This document shows, one piece after another, positions 24,024 to 29,154 of a stretch of 29,154 nucleotides of DNA. This DNA comes from an uncultured Sulfurovum sp. (lineage in GTDB: Bacteria > Campylobacterota > Campylobacteria > Campylobacterales > Sulfurovaceae). Where the stretch lies: assembly GCA_902727905.1 (NCBI GenBank), contig CACVAR010000201.1, positions 1 to 29,154 of the forward strand. Reading direction: 5' to 3'. The notes under the pieces were generated by a model that ran no database searches, had not been told where the DNA came from, and saw only the letters and a list, made by a program, of their open reading frames with translations. Each line of letters begins with the position of its first letter. Position 1 is the stretch's first letter. The position numbers and the translations under genes were made by a program.

Positions 24024-24251
24024 ATGTTAAAAATTAAAGATAAATATTTAAACCAAACTGTAAGTAACGGTTCAAGAAAGATTAAGTTAAGTGAAGATTT
24101 AACACAAAAACAATTATTATCAATTAAAAATACTTTTTGCTCAGAAATGATTGAAGAAGTTGTAATTGAAAAAGAAGTAACAGAAGAAGTTGAAACTAAA
24201 CCTAAAACTGTTAGAAAAAAAAGAACAAAGAAAGATGATAAGAATAACTAA
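24024..24251 (+). CDS. Small charged protein, 75 aa
   Basis: It is a small protein with a helical middle (LTQKQLLSIKNTFCSEMIEE), then an acidic stretch, then a basic C-terminus (KPKTVRKKRTKKDDKNN). I do not recognise a family. Its last 17 bases overlap the next gene. It lies just upstream of the virion protein and portal and could be a small head or packaging accessory. Confidence 0.65.
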   Translation: MLKIKDKYLNQTVSNGSRKIKLSEDLTQKQLLSIKNTFCSEMIEEVVIEKEVTEEVETKPKTVRKKRTKKDDKNN

Positions 24252-24648
24252 AAATACAACCAATGATGTAGTATTTACTCTAAATGAGAAAACTACTTTA
24301 TCTGGTGCTAAGTATTTATTAGCTGTTTATAATAATCAAAGTTTCGAAACTAAAGTAGTTAGATTAACTGGTGATACATCTAATAACATTATTAGATATA
24401 ATTCATTCCCAATTACAGAAGCTTCAACAGATGATTTAGATAACGGTCAAGTAAATCTTATTGCTGGTACATATGATTATTCAGCATACCAAACAATTGG
24501 TTCTGACCTATCATTAACAGCCGCTACAACAACAATAGTTGAAAGAGGTAAGCTAATAGTAACTGGTGAAAGTAATGCAACTGGTGGTACGCAAATAATA
24601 GTTGGTGAGATAGATAATGATAACACAATTTATACAATAGTAGAATAA
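24235..24648 (+). CDS. Hypothetical virion beta-sandwich protein, 137 aa
   Basis: A longer frame begins at 24190, but the start at 24235 (MIRITKNTTNDVVFTLNEKT) is preferred: it overlaps the previous gene by only 17 bases, and the extra N-terminal residues look like a shadow of the basic tail of that gene. The sequence is all-beta (NDVVFTLNEKTTLSGAKYLL, AGTYDYSAYQTIG, VERGKLIVTGES). I recall proteins of this shape in Bacteroidota phages near the portal; the role is unknown. It is coupled to the portal by TAATG. Confidence 0.65.
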   Translation: MIRITKNTTNDVVFTLNEKTTLSGAKYLLAVYNNQSFETKVVRLTGDTSNNIIRYNSFPITEASTDDLDNGQVNLIAGTYDYSAYQTIGSDLSLTAATTTIVERGKLIVTGESNATGGTQIIVGEIDNDNTIYTIVE

Positions 24649-25907
24649 TGGAAGATAATAAAAATAAAAGTGCAGTTAGAGTATTTAGTATTGATAATAC
24701 ATACAAAGCACCAGAAATGAAAATTAATCACAATAGAGGTATTGTGGAATGGGGTAAGAAAAATGATTACCCAGAATATGTTTTGGATTTATATAATTCA
24801 AAAGGTTCAAGTTACCATACATCAGTCATCAATAAAAAAACTAAATTGATAAGTGGTAAAGGTTTTGAGGAAGTTCTATCTCCAGAGTTGAAAGAATTTA
24901 TTAAGAAGAATAAACTTAATGAAGAAGTTAAAAAAGCTACATTAGATTATGAGCTGTTTAACGCATTTTCTTTTGAAATCATATGGAATAGAGAAGGTAG
25001 TGCAATTGCATCGCTTAAACACCTTCCAATACATAAATTAAGGCTTGGTGTGAAGTCAGATGATATTAACTTTAACCACTATTGGTTTAGTAACGATTGG
25101 AAGAACTATAGAAAAGATTTATATAAGCCAGAAGTAATCAGAGAATTTAATCCTTTGCTTAAAAAAGGTAAACAAGTTTATGTTTATGTAACTTATAACC
25201 CACAAACTGATGGTCAATATCCAATATTATCTTATTCAAATACAATTGGGTCAATTGAAACACATTATGAAATTAGAAAGTTCCATTTAAATCAAATTAA
25301 AAAAGGTTTTGCTGGTGGATTCTTAATTAATTTTGCAACTGGTATTCCAACTGTTGAAGAACAAGATGAATTATTTGATGAATTTATTAATCAATATACT
25401 GGAACTGATGGTGAACCAATCATTGTTACCTATTCAGAAGGTAAAGAAGATGCACCAGAGTTAAATAAAATAGAATTAAATGCATCTGATGAGAAGTTTG
25501 CGATGCTATTAGAACAAATTGAAAATGATATTGTAATTGGTTCTGAAATACCAGCACCATTAGTTATACAAACAGCTGGTAAATTAGCTTCAACTTCTGA
25601 AAGAAAAGAATTGATGCAAGAATTCCAACAAGCATATGTTACACCAAGGCAAGAAATAATGCAAGATGTAATTAATAATATTTTATCATTAAATGAATAT
25701 AATGAAGATGTTGTATTAAGAAAATATATTGATGAGCCAGCACCAGTAAATAAAGTAGCTGTAGCATTAGGTGGTTTATCACCACTTGTTGCAACAAAGA
25801 TTCTTGATACAATGACAAAAGAAGAAATAAGAGGATTAATTGGTTTAGAAGGTGGTAACATTGAAACTGATGATACAGATAATGATAATATAATAACACA
25901 AGAATAA
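24648..25907 (+). CDS. Portal protein, 419 aa
   Basis: The portal pattern includes KGSSYHTSVINKKTKLISGK near the start, KKATLDYELFNAFSFEIIWN, LKHLPIHKLRLG, then FHLNQIKKGFAGGFLINFAT, EQIENDIVIGSEIPAPLVIQ, TAGKLASTSERKELMQEFQQ and a helical stem/crown ending in acidic residues. The sequence from IGSEIPAPL to EFQQAYV is typical of portals. It forms the ring through which terminase packs DNA. It is coupled on both sides by TAATG. It lies on the far side of the tail module from terL, which is unusual. Confidence 0.87.
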   Translation: MEDNKNKSAVRVFSIDNTYKAPEMKINHNRGIVEWGKKNDYPEYVLDLYNSKGSSYHTSVINKKTKLISGKGFEEVLSPELKEFIKKNKLNEEVKKATLDYELFNAFSFEIIWNREGSAIASLKHLPIHKLRLGVKSDDINFNHYWFSNDWKNYRKDLYKPEVIREFNPLLKKGKQVYVYVTYNPQTDGQYPILSYSNTIGSIETHYEIRKFHLNQIKKGFAGGFLINFATGIPTVEEQDELFDEFINQYTGTDGEPIIVTYSEGKEDAPELNKIELNASDEKFAMLLEQIENDIVIGSEIPAPLVIQTAGKLASTSERKELMQEFQQAYVTPRQEIMQDVINNILSLNEYNEDVVLRKYIDEPAPVNKVAVALGGLSPLVATKILDTMTKEEIRGLIGLEGGNIETDDTDNDNIITQE

Positions 25908-26452
25908 TGGCTAATACAATTTATAAAACACAATTCATATCAATTGACTATTTAAAAGCTAACACTCCAATTGAGGATAACGTAGATGATAATAAATTAA
26001 CACCTAATATTATCCTAGCACAAACTACACATATCCAAACTTATTTGGGTAGCTCTTTTTATAATAGATTAAAAGAAGGTTATGCTTTAAAAAATATAAC
26101 AGATGATGAAGATTACTTTGTTAAAGAATATCTAATGCCTTGCTTGGCACAATGGGCCCTATATGAATCAATTCCTTTTATTAAATATAAACTTAATAAT
26201 AAAGGTATGAATGAAGAGAGTTCTGAATTTGGGGCACCATCATCAGAAGATGCTGTAAAGTTTCTTAGAAACTCTGTTAGAGATACTGCAGAATTCCTTG
26301 GGGAAAGATTGGTTACTTACCTTTGTGATAATTATAATCTATTTGATAAATATAATAATCCAGATGTTGATGAAAACCTTTCAAAAAATTCACAAACTTA
26401 TTTTAGTGGTATTTATGTACCAAAAAAAACATCAAGAAAAAGAAGAAGATAA
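25907..26452 (+). CDS. Head-tail connector/adaptor protein, 181 aa
   Basis: The layout fits gp6-type adaptors: a helical bundle starting with DYLKANTPIEDNVDDNKLTP, then IILAQTTHIQTYLGSSFYNR, a long helix (YFVKEYLMPCLAQWALYESI), and a basic C-terminus (KKTSRKRRR). It follows the portal directly, the usual position for the protein that closes the portal vertex. In Bacteroidota phages such proteins are often annotated DUF6712-like; this is from memory. Confidence 0.72.
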   Translation: MANTIYKTQFISIDYLKANTPIEDNVDDNKLTPNIILAQTTHIQTYLGSSFYNRLKEGYALKNITDDEDYFVKEYLMPCLAQWALYESIPFIKYKLNNKGMNEESSEFGAPSSEDAVKFLRNSVRDTAEFLGERLVTYLCDNYNLFDKYNNPDVDENLSKNSQTYFSGIYVPKKTSRKRRR

Positions 26453-26470
26453 TTAATAAAAACTCAAAAT

Positions 26471-26743
26471 ATGACACCAGAAGAACTAACACCACCTACA
26501 GAAAATAATGCAGCACTCTTAGCTTGGGCGGTTGGTATTCTCCTTGCTTTTATTATTGCTGGAATTGTTTTCTATGAAAAAAAAAACTCAAAAATACAAG
26601 ATAGACTAAACAATGTAATTGATGATAATATAGCAAGAATGGAAAAAAGGCACGAAAACGAACAAGCTGGAATGACAAAAATAAATGATATGTTAATTAA
26701 ATTAAAAGAATTATTTGTGCTTTTTGAGAATAAAACAAAATAA
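26471..26743 (+). CDS. Single-TM protein with coiled-coil tail, 90 aa (holin or spanin candidate)
   Basis: It has one hydrophobic segment, residues about 16-36 (LLAWAVGILLAFIIAGIVFY), preceded by a short acidic/Pro N-terminus and followed by a long charged helix (DRLNNVIDDNIARMEKRHEN). This layout fits small phage proteins of lysis cassettes: either a holin with one TM or an Rz-like spanin. It precedes the cupin and amidase genes, supporting a lysis role. A holin normally has more TM segments, so this remains a candidate. Confidence 0.6.
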   Translation: MTPEELTPPTENNAALLAWAVGILLAFIIAGIVFYEKKNSKIQDRLNNVIDDNIARMEKRHENEQAGMTKINDMLIKLKELFVLFENKTK

Positions 26744-27226
26744 ATGGAAGATAAATTTAAAAAATATAATGACTTGGTTAAACAATGTGAAGCTAAATAT
26801 ATATCTGAGAACGATAGATTTAATAAATTAAATGAAGAAATTACTTTAATGTTAAATGCGTTTAGCTTCGATGAAGGTGAAAGTATGATTACTTATCAAA
26901 CTTTAGCTGGATTAGAATTTGATAAATGGTTTCCCGTAAACGATGGAGTTAAATTTAAAAGAATCTTCAACCCAAACAAACCAGTATTTTACATAACAGA
27001 AATGGACCCAAGTGCTACTACAGATGGCGTGGCAATATTTGGAACTCAGAAACACGATTGTAAAGAACTATGTACCGTAATTGAAGGGGAACTAATTGAA
27101 GGTAATGAAGGAAATAAAAAATATGTTACTGGAGATATAGTAATTTACCCAACCGATTATCTACACAAACCTAAAGCTAAAGTATTTTCAAAATATTTAG
27201 TTGAATTTATAAACCCAAACAAATAA
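26744..27226 (+). CDS. Cupin-domain protein, 160 aa
   Basis: After a helical N-terminus (residues 1-40), a cupin core is visible: H104-D-C-K-E108 (motif 1, HxxxE-like) and then GEL, Y-x-x-G130-D131-IVIYPTDYL-H141 (motif 2, GD...H). The metal-binding set is incomplete compared with the best-conserved cupins, but H104, E108 and H141 could coordinate a metal. Cupins act on small molecules, sugars, or cell-surface compounds. It sits between a one-TM protein and an amidase. A role in modifying host signals or virion-associated sugars is possible; nothing shows which. Confidence 0.65.
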   Translation: MEDKFKKYNDLVKQCEAKYISENDRFNKLNEEITLMLNAFSFDEGESMITYQTLAGLEFDKWFPVNDGVKFKRIFNPNKPVFYITEMDPSATTDGVAIFGTQKHDCKELCTVIEGELIEGNEGNKKYVTGDIVIYPTDYLHKPKAKVFSKYLVEFINPNK

Positions 27227-27233
27227 AAATAAT

Positions 27234-27859
27234 ATGAATAATAAAACCAAAGCCTTATCTTAGTTGCATTCGTACCAGGTCACGGAGGGATTAACCCATC
27301 AACTGGAAAATATGTTACCTCTGGTAAACGTTCACCTATATGGGAGGATGGTAGACAGCTATTTGAAGGTGTTTCTAATCGCTCTATCGTACTTAAAATA
27401 ATTGAATTATGTTGTTATAACCAAATAGAATGTGTCAACCTAGTACCAGAATGGTTAGATATATCACTTGCTGAGCGTGTTAGAAGAGTTAACAAGTTAT
27501 ATGATGAAAGAAATGATGTAATTGTAATAGAAATACATTCCAACGCTGGAGGTGGCACTGGATTTGAATGTTTCACAACACCTGGTAATACCAAAAGTGA
27601 TATGGTTGCTGAAATAATGATTGAAGAATATAAAAAAATGATGCCAGAACTTAGATTAAGAGCTGATATGAGTGATGGTGACAAAGATAAAGAGGCGGCG
27701 TTTTATACAATTAGAAAAACTAAAACACCTCATATACTATTTGAATTAGCTTTTATGGATACTTGGGAGCCAGACTGCAGAATGTTAATGGAAGAGGAAG
27801 ATAGGTTCGCAGAAGCAATATTTGAGGGTATTAAAGTATTATCAAAAAAATTTAAATAA
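27234..27859 (+). CDS. N-acetylmuramoyl-L-alanine amidase (Amidase_3), reading-frame break near the start
   Basis: The frame ending at 27859 has a full Amidase_3 pattern: LILVAFVPGHGGINPSTGK (His codon at 27281), FEGVSNR (Glu at 27365), IEIHSNAGGGTGFECF (His at 27536) and HILFELAFMDTWE (Glu at 27743). These are the zinc ligands and catalytic Glu. The frame is open only from 27245 and has no ATG, GTG or TTG before 27602. An ATG at 27234 begins MNNKTKALS in another frame but stops at 27263. A one-base insertion near 27243-27256 would join the two. Either the phage is a mutant, translation starts at a non-standard codon, or there is a sequencing error. It would cut host peptidoglycan at lysis. 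Confidence 0.8.
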
Positions 27860-27867
27860 TAAAATAA

Positions 27868-27938
27868 GTAGTGTTAGCCAAGAGGATAGGCACTGGATTG
27901 CAAACCCAGTTACTCCAGTTCGAATCTGGAACGCTACT
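27868..27938 (+). tRNA. trnC: tRNA-Cys (anticodon GCA)
   Basis: A cloverleaf can be drawn. The acceptor GTAGTGT (27868-27874) pairs with ACGCTAC (27931-27937) with one G-T pair. The D stem is GCC/GGC, the T loop is TTCGAAT within stem TCCAG/CTGGA, and the anticodon GCA is at 27900-27902. The discriminator is U73, a known cysteine identity element. The anticodon stem has an A-C mismatch at its last pair. CCA is not encoded. This may help cysteine decoding during infection. Confidence 0.9.
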
Positions 27939-27945
27939 CAAACAA

Positions 27946-27975
27946 AAAGGTGATAACATTTCTGCTACCACCTTT
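27946..27975. terminator. Terminator-like hairpin between tRNA-Cys and the leftward genes
   Basis: AAAGGTG (27946-27952) pairs with CACCTTT (27969-27975) with a 16-base loop. On the minus strand CACC is followed by five T residues, so it fits better as a terminator for the leftward genes ending at 28008. On the plus strand the T-run is short. Confidence 0.6.
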
Positions 27976-28007
27976 AAACACATAAACCGAGAACTCAATA
28001 ACTAAGT

Positions 28008-28415
28008 TTATGATGTTTCTTTTAAAATTTTCTTTAAATTTTTTACATATAATTGAATTAGAAAACCATCGCCTCTTATCACTACTGTTTTAAATGGACC
28101 AGCTTCATATGTTCTACCATTCATTATAACACTTTCTTTTGTTTTATAAACTTCCAATGCAGTTTTTACAATTTTGTTTAATGATTCCTTACAATAATTT
28201 TCTTTAAATAAAATTACATAGTTTTGAATTGGGTAATTTTGATTTCTAGTTTGATAAAGGTAAGTTGTATCACCATCAATCACTCTTCTTGTTAGTTTTG
28301 TTTTTAATATTTTTTGTGTATAAACTATTTCATCAGAATATTTTACTGGCTCTTGTTGTGAATAACTAAATAACATCATTGTCATTAGTATTATTGTTGT
28401 AATTATTTTTTTCAT
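28008..28415 (-). CDS. Secreted protein with N-terminal signal peptide, 135 aa
   Basis: It has a typical signal peptide: MKKIITTIILMTMMLFSYSQ, with a likely cut after SYSQ, a pattern common in Flavobacteriia. The mature part is mixed beta and helix (EIVYTQKILKTKLTRRVIDG, then NGRTYEAGPFKTVVIRGDGF). No cysteine pair or enzyme motif is seen in the mature part beyond one Cys. Exported phage proteins of this sort can modify the envelope or block superinfection. It may have been acquired from a host gene. It is the last gene of the leftward set and ends in front of the tRNA and hairpin. Confidence 0.75.
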   Translation of the reverse strand: MKKIITTIILMTMMLFSYSQQEPVKYSDEIVYTQKILKTKLTRRVIDGDTTYLYQTRNQNYPIQNYVILFKENYCKESLNKIVKTALEVYKTKESVIMNGRTYEAGPFKTVVIRGDGFLIQLYVKNLKKILKETS

Positions 28416-28427
28416 TTCTTTTTGTTT

Positions 28428-28619
28428 TTATTTTAATTTATCTATTAATTTATATTTTTCTTTCTTGAATGTAAACACACCATCTTTAATTTCTTTGTAA
28501 ATATGCTGTCTGCTGCATCCTACTATATCTGCTATGTGTTGTACTGACATTCCAGTGCCTAATTTATGATGACCACTCATCACCATATATCTATATTTTT
28601 GTTCATCTATTTCTATCAT
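28428..28619 (-). CDS. Small helix-turn-helix protein, 63 aa
   Basis: Residues 25-47 (SVQHIADIVGCSRQHIYKEI) form a clear helix-turn-helix, similar to a homeodomain-like or resolvase-type DNA-binding unit. It is short, so it probably acts as a dimer and as a repressor or activator of phage genes. It overlaps the upstream gene by 17 bases, and its own end is 12 bases before the signal-peptide gene. Confidence 0.7.
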   Translation of the reverse strand: MIEIDEQKYRYMVMSGHHKLGTGMSVQHIADIVGCSRQHIYKEIKDGVFTFKKEKYKLIDKLK

Positions 28620-28785
28620 TTTCTTTTAATCTTTTTATTTGTTTAATTCCTTTTTTTGTTAAATTATTTTCTGAGTCAAACCAACCCAGATTTATAACAG
28701 TTTCTTTATTCCCTTCAATAAATACAGAATGAGGTCTATCCAACTTAACATTCCATAGATATTTTTCAATATAATATTCTTTCAT
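28603..28785 (-). CDS. Hypothetical small protein, 60 aa
   Basis: I do not recognise this protein. It is basic, with a beta-like N-terminus (YYIEKYLWNVKLDRPHSVFI) and a helical C-terminus (NLTKKGIKQIKRLKE). It is the first gene of its unit: a promoter-like element lies 14 bases upstream. It overlaps the next gene by 17 bases. Confidence 0.65.
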   Translation of the reverse strand: MKEYYIEKYLWNVKLDRPHSVFIEGNKETVINLGWFDSENNLTKKGIKQIKRLKENDRNR

Positions 28786-28799
28786 CTTTGTTTCTTTAA

Positions 28800-28822
28800 T
28801 TATAAATAGTTAAGTTTTTTTA
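28800..28822 (-). promoter_or_regulatory. Putative phage promoter on the minus strand (ACTATTTATAA)
   Basis: Read on the minus strand, an A-rich box is followed by CTTAACTATTTATAATT, with TATTTATAA at 28808-28800, 14 bases before the ATG at 28785. This is the same motif, orientation relative to the gene, and spacing as on the plus strand, so it cannot be explained by strand-specific base bias alone. Confidence 0.55.
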
Positions 28823-28832
28823 AAACCCGCAT

Positions 28833-29154
28833 TTATTTTAATAATAATTTTAATTGCTCTTTCGTTAATCCCATTTCCTTTTCAATCTTATCCAATAAGA
28901 ATTTCTTTCTTGCCAACACCTTTGCATTGTATTCAACCTCTTCTAATATCTGTTCTACGTGATTCTCCAGTGGTGATTTCTTAATTTGGTACTTATCACC
29001 TTCTACAAGAAATAAGTTCTTTAAATCGCCTAATTTATACATCTTATTATATTGCTCAGATGTAATTGGTTTGGTGATATAAACTCCAGAGTCTAATCTT
29101 TCTTTTCTTTCTTTAGTTAATGCAAAACTTGTTGGAGTTATTGCTACTACATTT
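28833..29154 (-). CDS. Hypothetical protein, 5'-truncated by window edge
   Basis: The frame is open from the right edge to the stop at 28833-28835, so the 106 codons seen are the C-terminal part. An internal ATG at 29042 would give 69 aa but is not needed, because the sequence upstream (AITPTSFALTKERKERLDSG) is coherent protein. The visible part is helical and charged (ENHVEQILEEVEYNAKVLAR, then KEMGLTKEQLKLLLK). I do not recognise a family. Confidence 0.6.
   Translation of the reverse strand, partial: NVVAITPTSFALTKERKERLDSGVYITKPITSEQYNKMYKLGDLKNLFLVEGDKYQIKKSPLENHVEQILEEVEYNAKVLARKKFLLDKIEKEMGLTKEQLKLLLK

Noticed and set aside
24190..24234. Upstream extension of the 137-aa virion protein to an earlier ATG
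   Set aside because: The 15 added residues are the frame-shifted shadow of the previous gene's basic tail; 24235 gives the normal short overlap.
25430..25933. 167-aa minus-strand frame inside the portal
   Set aside because: It overlaps the conserved portal C-terminal half entirely; its Ser/Ile/Cys-rich composition is that of an antisense shadow.
27868..27975. tRNA 3' end as a phage attachment site
   Set aside because: No integrase, excisionase or duplicated core is seen in the window.

Overview
The window looks like a large part of the genome of a tailed, siphovirus-type phage infecting a member of the Bacteroidota, probably a flavobacterium. The DNA is very AT-rich. Genes sit in long co-oriented runs with TAATG stop/start overlaps. 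Starts are preceded by A-rich leaders rather than clear Shine-Dalgarno sequences, and a few sites match the Bacteroidota TAnnTTTG promoter element. No tail sheath gene is seen, and the tape-measure protein is long (988 aa), so a long non-contractile tail is inferred. No integrase is seen.

Layout. (1) 1-1206, minus strand: the 5' 402 codons of a protein with a diverged family A DNA polymerase-like palm; it runs off the left edge. (2) 1207-1739: a divergent, gene-free control region with hairpins, a repeated promoter-like element and a stray copy of part of the polymerase gene. (3) 1740-5894, plus strand: an early-type block with three small sigma-70-like proteins (one carrying a NUMOD1-like C-terminal domain), a PD-(D/E)XK nuclease and several small unknowns. 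(4) 5908-8023: an HNH homing endonuclease next to the small and large terminase subunits. (5) 8068-20861: the tail module, with a frameshifted tail-assembly-chaperone pair, tail terminator/completion proteins, large baseplate and fibre proteins, a polytopic membrane protein and the tape measure. (6) 20891-26452: the head module, with XkdF-like protease, scaffold, major capsid, tail tube, portal and connector. (7) 26471-27938: a lysis/accessory block with a one-TM protein, a cupin, an amidase that lacks a clean start, and tRNA-Cys. (8) 28008-29154, minus strand: small early-type genes running toward the tRNA, the outermost cut by the right edge.

How it fits together. A TATTTATAA element recurs just upstream of at least ten gene starts on both strands, always in gene orientation, and is the best candidate for a phage-specific promoter. 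Three sigma-like proteins lie near the head of the rightward block, so the phage probably redirects host RNA polymerase in a cascade. The order terminase, tail, head, portal is not the usual one, because portal and terminase are about 16.6 kb apart. The items most worth following up are the sigma/NUMOD1 fusion with its promoter family, the polymerase-gene fragment in the control region, the programmed -1 frameshift at a T9 run, and the amidase reading-frame break.
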